From positions 1-57,655 of the forward strand of contig DAUY01000005.1 of NCBI GenBank assembly GCA_002505345.1: a stretch of 57,655 nucleotides of DNA, given 5' to 3'. Source of the DNA: Methanomassiliicoccaceae archaeon UBA370 (GTDB lineage: Archaea > Thermoplasmatota > Thermoplasmata > Methanomassiliicoccales > Methanomethylophilaceae). The position numbers and the translations under genes were made by a program. Positions 33,296-41,699 of this stretch are shown here, in pieces (position 1 is the first letter of the stretch; the number at the start of each line of letters is the position of its first letter). The notes beneath the pieces were generated by a model. It did no database searches and was not told the DNA's origin. It worked only from the letters and a program-made list of their open reading frames with translations.

Positions 33296-35482
33296 ATGGT
33301 GGACTCCCTCGAACTTAAGGTAGGAATGGCCCGCAGGCAGTCGGAGACGGGCTACGGCAGGGCGCGGATCGATTCGCCGTCCCGCCACGCGCTCGGCCTG
33401 GACGTTGGAGACGCGGTGGAGATCTGCGGACGCAACAGCGTGGTCGCCAAAGTGTTCAAGGGAGACCCGGAGGACGAGGGCAGGGGGATCATCAGGATAG
33501 ACGGGCTAACGCGTACCAGCGCCGGGATAGGCGTTGACGACACCGTCACCGTCAGACGGTGCGCCCCGGCGCCCGCGGAGAAGGTCACGCTCGCCCCGAA
33601 CATACCGGAGGGCAAGAAGGCGAGCTACAGCGAGGGCATCGAGGCGGTGTTCCTGAAGGACCTCACGGGCAGGCCTCTCGTCAAGGGCCTGGACATACTC
33701 CTGCCCAACGTGGCGCTGCTAGGAAACCGATCGACCTTCTCGGTAGTAGGGACCGTGCCCCAGGGGCCGGTGGTCGTCATCCCGGAGACGACGATAATCC
33801 TGAAGGACTCCCACGCCGGAGGCAGAAGGCTTCGGAACGTCAACTACGACGACGTCGGCGGACTCGACGGCGAGCTCAAGCGGATAAGGGAGCTCGTGGA
33901 GCTTCCTCTGAAGCATCCGGAACTTTTCGATAGGCTGGGGATCGCGCCTCCCAGGGGCGTTCTGCTCTACGGCCCCTCAGGCACAGGGAAGACGCTGATT
34001 GCAAAAGCTGTGGCCAGCGAATCGGGGGCGTCGTTCTACCCGGTCCAGGGCCCGGAGATCATGGGCAGTTTCTACGGGCAGAGCGAGGAGCGCCTGCGGG
34101 AGATATTCAAAGAAGCCTCTGAGAACTCGCCCAGCATAATATTCCTCGACGAGATAGACTCCATCGCGCCCAGCAGGGACTCGGTGTCGGGGGAGGTGGA
34201 GAAGAGGGTCGTCGCCCAGCTTCTGACCCTCATGGACGGAATGGGCGACCGCGAGGGCGTGATAGTTATAGGCGCCACCAACCGCGAGGACTCCATCGAC
34301 CCCGCCCTGAGGAGACCGGGAAGGTTCGACAGGGAGATCGAGATAGGGGTCCCGGGCAGGGCCGCCAGAAAGGAGATACTCGACGTGCACACCAGGAACA
34401 TGCCTGTTGCCGACGACGTGAAGACGGAAACGCTGGCGTCTCTGACGCAGGGGTTCGTGGGAGCGGACCTGGCGGCGCTGTGCCGCGAGAGCGCGATGAA
34501 GTGCCTGAGCTCCCACATGGAGGAGCTGGACCTCGACAAGCCCATACCGCACAACAAGCTTGCGGAGATGAAGGTCACGATGAAGGACTTCACCGACGCA
34601 CTGGCGGAGGTGGAGCCCAGCGGCATGAGGGAGGTCCTGGTGGAGATACCGAAGGTCACGTGGGCGGACGTGGGCGGGCTGGACGGGATCAAGAAGGAGA
34701 TCCGCGAGATATTCATGCCCACAGAGGACTCCAAGGCCTTCGAGAGGTTGGGCATTTCCCCTGGAAAGGGGCTGCTTCTGTACGGTCCCCCCGGGACGGG
34801 CAAGACGCTGATAGCAAAAGCGGTTGCCAACGAATCGGGGGCCAACTTCATCTCGGTAAGCGGACCGGAGATGGCCAGCAAATGGCTGGGGGAGACTGAG
34901 CGGGCCATAAGGCACGTCTTCAAAAGGGCCAAGCAGATGGCGCCCTGCATCATATTCTTCGACGAGCTGGACTCAATAGCCCCCCGCCGCGGTACGGAAG
35001 GTAACGGCTCGTGGGAGAGGGCCGTGGCGCAGCTTCTCACGGCAATGGACGGCATCGAGACCCTGGGCAACGTCGCGGTCATGGCCGCCACGAACCGCCC
35101 CGACATGATAGATCCGGCGCTCCTCAGGCCCGGCAGGTTCGACCGCATGGTGCTGGTGGGTAAACCGGACCTCAGGAGCCGCCTGAGGATCCTGGAGATA
35201 CACACGGAGAAAATGCCCCTGATGAACATAGACCTGATCGATGTAGCGTCTGAGACCGACGGATACGTGGGAGCGGACCTCGCCGCCCTTTGCAGGGAGG
35301 CGGGGCTTGCGGCCTACAGGGAGGACCCCGCCGCAGAGTTCGTGGACCGGAGGCATTTCTCCGCCGCCCTGAAAGCGGTAAGGCCGTCGGTGGACCCTGA
35401 CACGTTCAAGAACTACGAAAGCATCGGGAACGAGATGAAGAAGCGCAGGGACGGATGGGACGGAGTGCCGTTCTACGGGTGA
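33296..35482 (+). CDS. Cdc48/VAT-type AAA+ ATPase
   Basis: The 728-residue unfoldase has the p97/VAT layout. A substrate-binding N domain (about 1-175) starts VDSLELKVGMARRQSETGYG. D1 has Walker A GPSGTGKT at about 226-233 and Walker B IIFLDEIDSIAPSRD. D2 has Walker A GPPGTGKT at about 497-504 and Walker B IIFFDELDSIAPRRG. D1 has serine where proline is usual in the P-loop. The enzyme extracts and unfolds proteins, feeding the archaeal proteasome. A PRC-barrel gene follows after 4 nt. Confidence 0.94.
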   Translation: MVDSLELKVGMARRQSETGYGRARIDSPSRHALGLDVGDAVEICGRNSVVAKVFKGDPEDEGRGIIRIDGLTRTSAGIGVDDTVTVRRCAPAPAEKVTLAPNIPEGKKASYSEGIEAVFLKDLTGRPLVKGLDILLPNVALLGNRSTFSVVGTVPQGPVVVIPETTIILKDSHAGGRRLRNVNYDDVGGLDGELKRIRELVELPLKHPELFDRLGIAPPRGVLLYGPSGTGKTLIAKAVASESGASFYPVQGPEIMGSFYGQSEERLREIFKEASENSPSIIFLDEIDSIAPSRDSVSGEVEKRVVAQLLTLMDGMGDREGVIVIGATNREDSIDPALRRPGRFDREIEIGVPGRAARKEILDVHTRNMPVADDVKTETLASLTQGFVGADLAALCRESAMKCLSSHMEELDLDKPIPHNKLAEMKVTMKDFTDALAEVEPSGMREVLVEIPKVTWADVGGLDGIKKEIREIFMPTEDSKAFERLGISPGKGLLLYGPPGTGKTLIAKAVANESGANFISVSGPEMASKWLGETERAIRHVFKRAKQMAPCIIFFDELDSIAPRRGTEGNGSWERAVAQLLTAMDGIETLGNVAVMAATNRPDMIDPALLRPGRFDRMVLVGKPDLRSRLRILEIHTEKMPLMNIDLIDVASETDGYVGADLAALCREAGLAAYREDPAAEFVDRRHFSAALKAVRPSVDPDTFKNYESIGNEMKKRRDGWDGVPFYG

Positions 35483-35486
35483 TCAT

Positions 35487-35729
35487 ATGGCAGGAACCAA
35501 ATTTTTCTCCAGGGAGATCGTCGGGCTGGCCGTGGAAACGGTCGCCGGGACGCCGGTGGGCATACTGGACGACATCGTCATAGATACCGAGACCGGCCGC
35601 ATCAAATATCTGCTGGTCCGACCGGCGGGTGCCGTGATCAACGGCCCGGCCAAAGTGGACGAAAACGGCAGGTTGGTGGTCGAGACGGACCGCCTGCGCA
35701 TCGACGGCAGCAGAGTGATCATCAACTGA
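35487..35729 (+). CDS. PRC-barrel domain protein
   Basis: This 80-residue small beta-barrel starts TKFFSREIVGLAVETVAGTP, followed by GILDDIVIDTETGRIKYLLVRP, the usual PRC-barrel core. Stand-alone archaeal PRC barrels have been linked to RNA processing and cell division (CdpB-like), but this one cannot be assigned. It is 4 nt after cdc48, with the GGTGA near the cdc48 stop as Shine-Dalgarno, so it is probably co-expressed with the ATPase. Its 3' end overlaps the converging elp3 by 8 nt. Confidence 0.85.
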   Translation: MAGTKFFSREIVGLAVETVAGTPVGILDDIVIDTETGRIKYLLVRPAGAVINGPAKVDENGRLVVETDRLRIDGSRVIIN

Positions 35730-37251
35730 TCCTTTTCACCATGTAAGGGCGTTCGAGCTCGTAGCCCAGCGTCCTGTAGAGCGCACGTTCTCCCGGGCCG
35801 CAAGTCGCCCTCATGCGGGATGCGCCGGCAGAGACGGCGGCCTCTTCGGCCCTGGCGATCAGGCCGGCGTCGTAACCTCTGTGCTGCCACGTTCCCCGGC
35901 CGGAGACCGGGGTGACGCTTCCCGACACCTTCATCTCGCGTATCGCCGCGGTCCCCGAGCCGTCGGTCCTCAGGCGCACGTACCCGATAACCGAGTCTCC
36001 GAACTCGTAGCTGATGAAGTGCTCGGTACCGCCCGACGCCTCGTACTCGGCGGTCTTGAGCTCGGCCTCCCGTGGGTCCTTCGGCTCCTGACATGTATGA
36101 CCGACCTCGCGGCAGCGCAGACAGCGGCATTTCCGCCCCCGTTCGGCCATGCGCTGATGGACCAGCTGCCTCAGGTTGCTCTTCAGGATCCCGGCGGCTA
36201 TCTCGGGGACGGGTATGTCCCTCTGTATCCTCTGTATGCGGACATGCTCCGGCACTATGAACTTCATCTCCGCCAGAAGCTCGACCGCCTCCTCCGTGCC
36301 ATACGGTTCGTACTCTCCCTCCTTCCACATGTCGTAGAGACGGGTCCCCGGGATCACCAGGGTCGTGTAGAACTTGAAGCTGTCCGGCCTGAACGACGGG
36401 TCCGAGAAGACCCTCCTGAAACATTCCATGTCCTTTTCCGGGTCCGAACCCGGAAGGCCGGGCATGATGTGGTAACCGACAGGTATCCCGACCTCTTTGC
36501 AGACCCTGGTGGAATCGATTATATCCTGCACGGTGTGACCGCGGTTGACCGCTCCCAGTATCGCATCGTCCAGTATCTGGACGCCTATCTCGACCCTGGT
36601 GGCCCCCAGCCTCATGGCGTCCTCCGCCTCCTCGGGGCTGAAGGAGTCCGGGCGGGTCTCCACCGCCATTGCCACGCAGCGGTGGTCCGCGGTCTCGTTG
36701 AGGTCCTGGGCGGAGACCAGGTCCGGCGAGTCGCTCCCGTTCATCGCGTCGAAGCATCTTTTCACGAACCACTCCTTGTACCCGGGGTCCCTGCATGTGA
36801 ACGTGCCCCCCATGACGATAAGGTCTATCTTGGAGACATCGTGGCCGATGGCCTCCATCTGGCGTATCCTATCCGTGACCTGCATGTACGGGTCATATTG
36901 GTTCCTGCCCGCGCGGCGGGCGGCCGGTTCCTTCCCGGTGTAGGACTGGGGCGACCCGTTCTCGACTCCCCCGGGGCAGAATATGCATTTCCCGTGGGGG
37001 CATGGGTGCGGCGAAGCCATCACGGCGACGACCGCCGTGCCGCTGGCGGTGCGCATCGGCTTTTTGATCAGAAGCGGAAGTATCAGGTCCCTGTCTTCGT
37101 CCGGCACCTCGGCGAGTATCTCCGAATTGGGCGGCACGCCTTTAAGCCCGAGCTCTCCGCACAGCCGGATCTTGCGGTCCTGCAGTTCTCCTCGGGAAGA
37201 TACCTCCCCGGACTTGACCGCCTCTATCAGAAGTTCTGCTATCTTTGACAT
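35722..37251 (-). CDS. elp3: Elongator-type tRNA uridine-34 carboxymethyl transferase Elp3
   Basis: The 509-residue product joins a radical SAM domain (CPHGKCIFC, cysteines at about 84, 89, 92) with a C-terminal GNAT acetyltransferase domain (about 390-509). The conserved YTGKEPAARRAGRNQYDPY and MGGTFTCRDPGYKEWF are present. A four-cysteine cluster (CRCLRCREVGHTC) lies near residues 360-375. Archaeal Elp3 acts alone to install the cm5U-type modification at the tRNA wobble uridine. It is the last gene of an operon with a regulator and an 83-residue protein. Confidence 0.95.
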   Translation of the reverse strand: MSKIAELLIEAVKSGEVSSRGELQDRKIRLCGELGLKGVPPNSEILAEVPDEDRDLILPLLIKKPMRTASGTAVVAVMASPHPCPHGKCIFCPGGVENGSPQSYTGKEPAARRAGRNQYDPYMQVTDRIRQMEAIGHDVSKIDLIVMGGTFTCRDPGYKEWFVKRCFDAMNGSDSPDLVSAQDLNETADHRCVAMAVETRPDSFSPEEAEDAMRLGATRVEIGVQILDDAILGAVNRGHTVQDIIDSTRVCKEVGIPVGYHIMPGLPGSDPEKDMECFRRVFSDPSFRPDSFKFYTTLVIPGTRLYDMWKEGEYEPYGTEEAVELLAEMKFIVPEHVRIQRIQRDIPVPEIAAGILKSNLRQLVHQRMAERGRKCRCLRCREVGHTCQEPKDPREAELKTAEYEASGGTEHFISYEFGDSVIGYVRLRTDGSGTAAIREMKVSGSVTPVSGRGTWQHRGYDAGLIARAEEAAVSAGASRMRATCGPGERALYRTLGYELERPYMVKRIS

Positions 37252-37254
37252 CTC

Positions 37255-37506
37255 TCATCCGTAATAGATATCGTTGGCGGCGTTCTGCTTCCTGTCAGGG
37301 GCCTGCTCTACCAGGGCCATGCAGACGATGGCCGCGGCCGGTATGTACAATATCCTCCTGTCGGACTCGATGACGACCGCGGTCTCGGAACCTATGACGG
37401 CGTATCCCCGGAAAGTCCCGGTCGCTTCGTCCTCTTCCTTGCCGAACCTCACCGTGTACACGGAATCGGGGCGTAGCCCGTAGCTCCCATCCTCCGACAT
37501 CTTCAT
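37255..37506 (-). CDS. Conserved small archaeal protein, probable SH3-like barrel
   Basis: The 83-residue product has the pattern of short beta strands VYTVRFGKEED...GTFRGYAVIGSETAVVIES, then RILYIPAAAIVCMALVE. A tail ends in YYG. I recall similar small proteins in methanogens, but no function. The layout suggests a small SH3- or Lsm-like barrel, which is inference. Its ATG overlaps the stop of the HTH gene upstream (ATGA), and elp3 begins 3 nt after its stop. Confidence 0.7.
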   Translation of the reverse strand: MKMSEDGSYGLRPDSVYTVRFGKEEDEATGTFRGYAVIGSETAVVIESDRRILYIPAAAIVCMALVEQAPDRKQNAANDIYYG

Positions 37507-37967
37507 CCCTTCCTTTTAGCGAAAAGTTCCTGGAGGTGGTCCACGGTGCTCCGGTAGTTGTTCATGGCCATTTTGACGTTCTCCTCCGTGAAGCTCCAGG
37601 CCATGCTCAGGTTACCGTACCTTATGCGGTATCCCTTCCGCTTCTGGCCCTCGAACTCGGTGTCGACGCCCTCCAGAAGATCGAGCGATTTCAGCTTGTT
37701 GATATGCCTGTACACCGTCGGCCTGGTCGTGCCCAGGAGAAGAGCCAGCTCCTCGACGGTCCATGCCTTGGAAGTATTTCCCATGAGGTAATCCATGAAA
37801 AGCCGGTACGGGACACTGTCCCTCAGGCCGGTGGCCGAGGTCTTAGGGTCATATCCTTTGGGGATGTACCCTATCTGTATCAGAAAGGTCTCCGCCACGA
37901 CGTCCACGTCCGGTACGGCGTTCATCGGCGTGTTGCTGACTACCTGAACTTCGAATATAATAACCAC
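37503..37967 (-). CDS. Winged-helix transcriptional regulator
   Basis: The 154-residue protein has a winged helix-turn-helix at about 68-115 (WTVEELALLLGTTRPTVYRHINKLKSLDLL, wing with EGQKRKGYRIRYG). A C-terminal helical segment follows that may dimerise. The GTG at 37967 is taken as start because AAATTAAAATATC lies about 27 nt upstream. An ATG at 37925 is the alternative. It leads the operon with the small protein and elp3 and may regulate itself. The signal sensed is unknown. Confidence 0.83.
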   Translation of the reverse strand: MVIIFEVQVVSNTPMNAVPDVDVVAETFLIQIGYIPKGYDPKTSATGLRDSVPYRLFMDYLMGNTSKAWTVEELALLLGTTRPTVYRHINKLKSLDLLEGVDTEFEGQKRKGYRIRYGNLSMAWSFTEENVKMAMNNYRSTVDHLQELFAKRKG

Positions 37968-38004
37968 CTTTCCGCATGAATAGTAAAGGTGATATTTTAA
38001 TTTT

Positions 38005-38517
38005 TCAAATTGTGCCCTGCAACCTGTCGACCGCCCTCATAATGCTCACCGTGGGTATGACCCGTGAGACCGGGATGGTCAGGATCTTCTCCACCGTGGG
38101 AGCGACTATGGGCGCGCAAATGACGGCCAGGGCACCGTCGCGTTCCGCCCTCACGGCTGCTATTATCGCGTCCTCCACCGTATTGACGGGGTATTCCCTG
38201 AGCGGGATCACCCTTCCGCTGACCTCGGCGGTGTCGGGAAGAGAGTCCATGGACACGTTCGATGCGATTATGGCGATGAAGTGCTCCGTGGACGGGTCTG
38301 TCAGCGTGCGGACGGCCTTGACTATCTCCCTCACGGTCCGTATGTTGGGTTCGCGCTTCTCCTCCAGTATCTTATACATCGTGGAGGGCGAAAGGCCCGA
38401 TGCGGCGCAGAATTCGGCGAGCGTCATGTCCAACTCATCCTCCAGCACGGAGCGGAGGGCCTTCTGGAACCCGCCCTCTTCCCTGAGCATTCCGGCGATA
38501 AGGTCGTCGACCGTCAT
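38005..38517 (-). CDS. HTH transcriptional regulator co-transcribed with trxB
   Basis: The 170-residue product has a Cro/XRE-like helix-turn-helix at about 30-60 (MTLAEFCAASGLSPSTMYKILEEKREPN). A C-terminal ligand-binding-like domain of unknown type follows, rich in hydrophobic strands (HFIAIIASNVSMD, GALAVICAPIVAPTVEKI). The ATG at 38517 overlaps the trxB stop by 4 nt. Its location suggests it controls or responds to the thioredoxin system. That is inference from context. Confidence 0.78.
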   Translation of the reverse strand: MTVDDLIAGMLREEGGFQKALRSVLEDELDMTLAEFCAASGLSPSTMYKILEEKREPNIRTVREIVKAVRTLTDPSTEHFIAIIASNVSMDSLPDTAEVSGRVIPLREYPVNTVEDAIIAAVRAERDGALAVICAPIVAPTVEKILTIPVSRVIPTVSIMRAVDRLQGTI

Positions 38518-39401
38518 TTGACGCCCTTCACATAGTCGGCCGCCGATAGACCGGCCATGCATCCCTGGCCTACTGCCCTGGCCACCTGCCAGGGTTTGCC
38601 GACGACGTCGCCGCAGGCGAACAGGCCGGGGACCTTTGTGGCGTATTTCGCGTCCACCTTTATCGTATCGTCCATTTCCGGCATCAGGTCCATGTCCATG
38701 ACGAGGTCCGCCGCGGATTTGGCGCCCAGCTCTATGAACACACCGTCGACGGCTATCTCGGAGCCGTCTTCCAGCACCAGGCCGCCGACCTTGCCGTCAC
38801 CGGTGATCTCTTTCGGGGGCGAGTCCCTCACGACCACGCCTGCCAGCAGGGCGCGGTCCACCAGTGCCTTCGCCGCCTTGGGGCCCTTGGTTATCCAGTA
38901 GACCTGCGTGGCGTACTTGGTCATGAGGTCTGCAGACATCGCCGCCTCGGTCTCGTCGCCGATCACAGCCACGGTCTTCCCCTTGTAAAAGTTGCAGTCG
39001 CACACGGAGCAGTAGCTTACGCCCTTTCCTATGAACTCCTTCTCGCCAGGTATGCCCAGCTTGACCCTGGATATGCCGGTGGCCACCACCACGGATTTGG
39101 CGACGTACTCCTTTCCGGTCTCCGTCTTGATCACGAAGAGCTTGCCGTCGCGTTCGGTCGATATCACGTTCTCCTCGACGAACTCGGCGCCGAAGGAAAC
39201 CGCCTGCTTTATACCGTTGTCCAGGAGGTCGATGCCCTTCACGGGTCCGACGACGCCGAAATAGTTCTCTATGTTGGCGTCCGCCGCGGCGGAATTGGAC
39301 GGCTTCCCGACGATGACCGTCGAGACCTTCCTTCTGGCAGTATATATTGCCGCCTGTATCCCCGAGGGGCCGGCACCTATCACTACGATGTCAGTTTCCA
39401 T
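38514..39401 (-). CDS. trxB: Thioredoxin reductase
   Basis: The 295-residue flavoprotein has an FAD-binding VIGAGPSGIQAAIYTAR at the N-terminus and the redox-active CSVC at about 131-134, with a third cysteine at 136. The second dinucleotide region reads VAVIGDETEA where GGGxSA is usual, so the NADPH-type glycine motif is weak. The GLFACGDV FAD motif near the end is intact. It follows trxA by 1 nt. The weak NADPH motif may mean another reductant, as reported for some archaeal thioredoxin reductases. Confidence 0.92.
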   Translation of the reverse strand: METDIVVIGAGPSGIQAAIYTARRKVSTVIVGKPSNSAAADANIENYFGVVGPVKGIDLLDNGIKQAVSFGAEFVEENVISTERDGKLFVIKTETGKEYVAKSVVVATGISRVKLGIPGEKEFIGKGVSYCSVCDCNFYKGKTVAVIGDETEAAMSADLMTKYATQVYWITKGPKAAKALVDRALLAGVVVRDSPPKEITGDGKVGGLVLEDGSEIAVDGVFIELGAKSAADLVMDMDLMPEMDDTIKVDAKYATKVPGLFACGDVVGKPWQVARAVGQGCMAGLSAADYVKGVK

Positions 39402-39402
39402 T

Positions 39403-39711
39403 TCAGATTCCGCTCATTATCCTGAGTATGTCGTCCTTCGGCCTGAGCCCGACCAGGGTCTGTACGAGGACACCGTCCTTGAACACCAGGAGCGTGGGTA
39501 TGGCGTTTATCCTGAACCTTGCCGCTATCGACTGGTTTTCGTCGGTGTTGAGCTTAGCCACGGCGAAGCCGTTCTGTTCGGCGGCTATTTCCTCGATGAT
39601 GGGGCCCATCCTCCTGCAGGGCCCGCACCAGGGCGCCCAGCAGTCGATGAGGGCCTTCTTGTTGCCGTCGACGAAAGTGTCGAACGTAGATTCGGTCAGT
39701 TCTGTTACCAT
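39403..39711 (-). CDS. trxA: Thioredoxin
   Basis: The 102-residue product has the thioredoxin fold with active site WAPWCGPC (cysteines at about 29 and 32). FAVAKLNTDENQSIAARF and the cis-proline segment INAIPTLLVF follow. It is the first gene of trxA-trxB-HTH. GGAGG lies 9 nt before the ATG as a Shine-Dalgarno, so this gene is leadered, unlike many others here. Confidence 0.96.
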   Translation of the reverse strand: MVTELTESTFDTFVDGNKKALIDCWAPWCGPCRRMGPIIEEIAAEQNGFAVAKLNTDENQSIAARFRINAIPTLLVFKDGVLVQTLVGLRPKDDILRIMSGI

Positions 39712-39733
39712 AATTGTTCCTCCATCCGTTATG

Positions 39734-39752
39734 AGGAGGAATAAATAAATAA
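39734..39752. promoter_or_regulatory. Divergent promoter between trxA and PRC-barrel gene
   Basis: GGAATAAATAAATAACTTA is the only AT-rich box in the 70-nt gap. It lies about 30-35 nt from trxA on the minus strand and about 40 nt from the PRC-barrel ATG on the plus strand. Both genes have Shine-Dalgarno-like sequences (GGAGG and GAAGGG). Confidence 0.45.
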
Positions 39753-39781
39753 CTTACACCATAGGACAATGAAGGGATCAC

Positions 39782-40066
39782 ATGTTGGAAACGCTGTCTA
39801 ACGTCATTGGATTGGAGATTTACGAACCGCGCGGGATGTTCGTCGGAACGGTTGACGAAGTGGTGATAGACGTTTCCATGATGCGCGCGACCGGGCTTTA
39901 CGTGGAAGAGGCCAACCCCGTGCTGGTGGACAAGGACGTGGCGATCTCGATACCCTTCGGATGGGTCCGGGGCATCGGTGATGCCGTGATACTCAAAACC
40001 TTCCCTGAGCACGTCGGCGCTGCTGACAGCTCTCGACAGGATGCTCCCCAATCATTTCAACGATGA
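39782..40066 (+). CDS. PRC-barrel domain protein (second copy)
   Basis: The 94-residue product is a PRC barrel: LSNVIGLEIYEPRGMFVGTV, DEVVIDVSMMRATGLYV, and a terminal strand AISIPFGWVRGIGDAVIL. It differs in sequence from the barrel behind cdc48. The last 20 or so residues look unstructured and are encoded by DNA that also codes, on the other strand, for the C-terminus of the HD protein (overlap 39993-40066). Function unknown. Confidence 0.8.
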   Translation: MLETLSNVIGLEIYEPRGMFVGTVDEVVIDVSMMRATGLYVEEANPVLVDKDVAISIPFGWVRGIGDAVILKTFPEHVGAADSSRQDAPQSFQR

Positions 40067-40586
40067 GGTCCAGGTCGAAGCCCACTTTATCGGAAAGCTC
40101 CTTGTGAAGAGCAATTATGCGGTCGGCTCCTTTTGGCGCGCCTTTTCCGCGGAGCTTCTCGGCCGGAACGCGGTGGGATACCAATGCAGAATCGCTGACG
40201 AGGTTATCGGCGGCGGCCACTATCTTCTGCTCGATCGTCCTCGGAATATAGTCCGATTCGGGCAGACCGAACATGGCCACGTCGTCTTCGTCGAGCCCGG
40301 CGCCGGTGTGCCTCCGTATGATCTCCACAATCTCCGGGGGCATGCCCAGGTCCTCGGCCATCCCGGCGCCCACTACCGCGTGCATTATGCTGTGGTCCCT
40401 GGACCTGCCCAGGTCGTGAAGCAGCGCTCCTGCGGTGACGAGGCCGCCATCGGCCTCCGGTATGCGCTCCGCTATGACCTCGGCCACGGCCAGCACGGTG
40501 CGGCAATGGACGATGACGCGCTGGGAACATCCTGAATCCTTCAGTATCTTCAGGCACTTTTTCTCATCTGGGTATGTTCTCGACAA
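39993..40586 (-). CDS. HD-domain protein (TIGR00295-like)
   Basis: The 197-residue protein has the HD phosphohydrolase motif at about 50-60 (AGALLHDLGRSRDHSIMH) preceded by a conserved His in VIVHCRTVLAVAEV. Later metal-binding residues lie in IIRRHTGAGLDEDD and IVAAADNLVSD. It resembles the archaeal HDIG family TIGR00295, probably a phosphohydrolase of unknown substrate. Its 5' end overlaps trm56 by 23 nt and its 3' end overlaps the converging PRC gene by 74 nt. Confidence 0.86.
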   Translation of the reverse strand: MSRTYPDEKKCLKILKDSGCSQRVIVHCRTVLAVAEVIAERIPEADGGLVTAGALLHDLGRSRDHSIMHAVVGAGMAEDLGMPPEIVEIIRRHTGAGLDEDDVAMFGLPESDYIPRTIEQKIVAAADNLVSDSALVSHRVPAEKLRGKGAPKGADRIIALHKELSDKVGFDLDLIVEMIGEHPVESCQQRRRAQGRF

Positions 40587-41085
40587 CCGTCTTCCCCCTT
40601 TCGTTCGGTATGACCGTCATCTTGCCGTCCCTGTCCGAGTACAGCGAACTGCCGCCCGTGTAACAGTAAAGGAAAATAGCCAGCGCTGCAATCTCCGAGT
40701 GCGGCTGGTTTCCCACCGAGACGTTGAAGTCCGCACGCTGGTACACTTCGGGCGGAACCTTCTCCGCACCGACGATGACCATGAGGTCTTTTTCCCTGGG
40801 TATCTTGGGCAGGGCCTCGTCCATCCTCTGACCGTACATGGTGAGATGGACGACGGTGCCGTCGAACTTCCCGACCGCCTCCCGCCACTTTACGCCGGTC
40901 TCGATAGTGTAGCTACCGCCGAAACGGTCCGCCACGCTCCTGATCCCATCTTCGAGCTTCGGGTCGTAAGTGTCGACCCATATGCCGCTGGCGCCCAGCG
41001 CCCTGGAGGACAGTGCCACGTGGGTGGTCACCCTCTTGTCCCTCTCGGGCCTGTGACCTATCCTCATTATCCGTATCTCGGACAT
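40564..41085 (-). CDS. trm56: tRNA (cytidine-56-2'-O)-methyltransferase Trm56
   Basis: The 173-residue SPOUT enzyme matches archaeal Trm56: MSEIRIMRIGHRPERDKRVT at the start, VALSSRALGASGIWV, KFDGTVVHLTMYGQRMDEAL, the knot region LMVIVGAEKVPPEVYQRADF, and SVGNQPHSEIAALAIFL. It methylates C56 in the T loop. The frame is open upstream to 41391 through the ArsR gene, but the family start is the ATG at 41085, 2 nt after the preceding stop. It probably forms an operon with the ArsR gene and the HD gene. Confidence 0.95.
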   Translation of the reverse strand: MSEIRIMRIGHRPERDKRVTTHVALSSRALGASGIWVDTYDPKLEDGIRSVADRFGGSYTIETGVKWREAVGKFDGTVVHLTMYGQRMDEALPKIPREKDLMVIVGAEKVPPEVYQRADFNVSVGNQPHSEIAALAIFLYCYTGGSSLYSDRDGKMTVIPNERGKTVVENIPR

Positions 41086-41087
41086 GT

Positions 41088-41588
41088 TCACTCTTCTTTT
41101 ATGGGCTCTATCCTGTGTCCCCTGTAGTCCATCCTCACGGACCTGCGGACCAGGCTCTTTAGCATCGTAGATGTTAGACCCAGCGCCTCTGCGACATCGC
41201 CGGAGAACCTGCCGGCGGAACCAAGCTCTGCCAGGATCTTCTCCTCCAATACGGAATATTCCTCGTTGCTCATCATGGCGGCGGCCAATACATCGCTGAT
41301 CTCGTACACCGGCCACTGCGCGTTCATGCTGAAGGATGTGTAATAGGTATGGTACGATTTTTCCGGGTAGTTTCCACCCGTAGAAAGCCATCTGGTCTCG
41401 ACCAGCTTCATTTTCTCAAAGAAAACGAGCGCGTCTTTACCTTCCTGACCGTATTTCTCTTCGATCTCTCCGACCGTTCTCCATTCCAAGGTCACCTCCT
41501 TCAGCACCTCCCTTTTTATGGGCGTATCAACGGACCTGAGCATCGGTACTAGCTCGGACGGCTCGTTGATGACCTTGATCTTGTTCAT
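41088..41588 (-). CDS. ArsR-like winged-helix regulator
   Basis: The 166-residue protein starts MNKIKVINEPSELVPMLRSV. A winged helix follows (about 18-65, TPIKREVLKEVTLEWRTVGEI...). The C-terminal part carries a second HTH-like region (about 125-155, ELGSAGRFSGDVAEALGLTS). ATG at 41588 is chosen over 41651 because TATTATATCC lies about 26 nt upstream on the minus strand. It leads trm56 and the HD gene. No ligand can be assigned. Confidence 0.8.
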   Translation of the reverse strand: MNKIKVINEPSELVPMLRSVDTPIKREVLKEVTLEWRTVGEIEEKYGQEGKDALVFFEKMKLVETRWLSTGGNYPEKSYHTYYTSFSMNAQWPVYEISDVLAAAMMSNEEYSVLEEKILAELGSAGRFSGDVAEALGLTSTMLKSLVRRSVRMDYRGHRIEPIKEE

Positions 41589-41608
41589 GAACGTATACCA
41601 ATAACTTG

Positions 41609-41619
41609 TGGATATAATA
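41609..41619 (-). promoter_or_regulatory. TATA-like box of the ArsR-trm56 operon
   Basis: On the minus strand ATATTATATCC is centred about 26 nt before the ATG at 41588. It is one of the clearest TATA-like boxes in the window. Confidence 0.55.
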
Positions 41620-41699
41620 TTATTCCTAAAGAATTCATCAAAACCGTGCAATCCCGGAGGTTCCGCATGTATTTTAACCGCTCGATTTTAAGGATGCAC

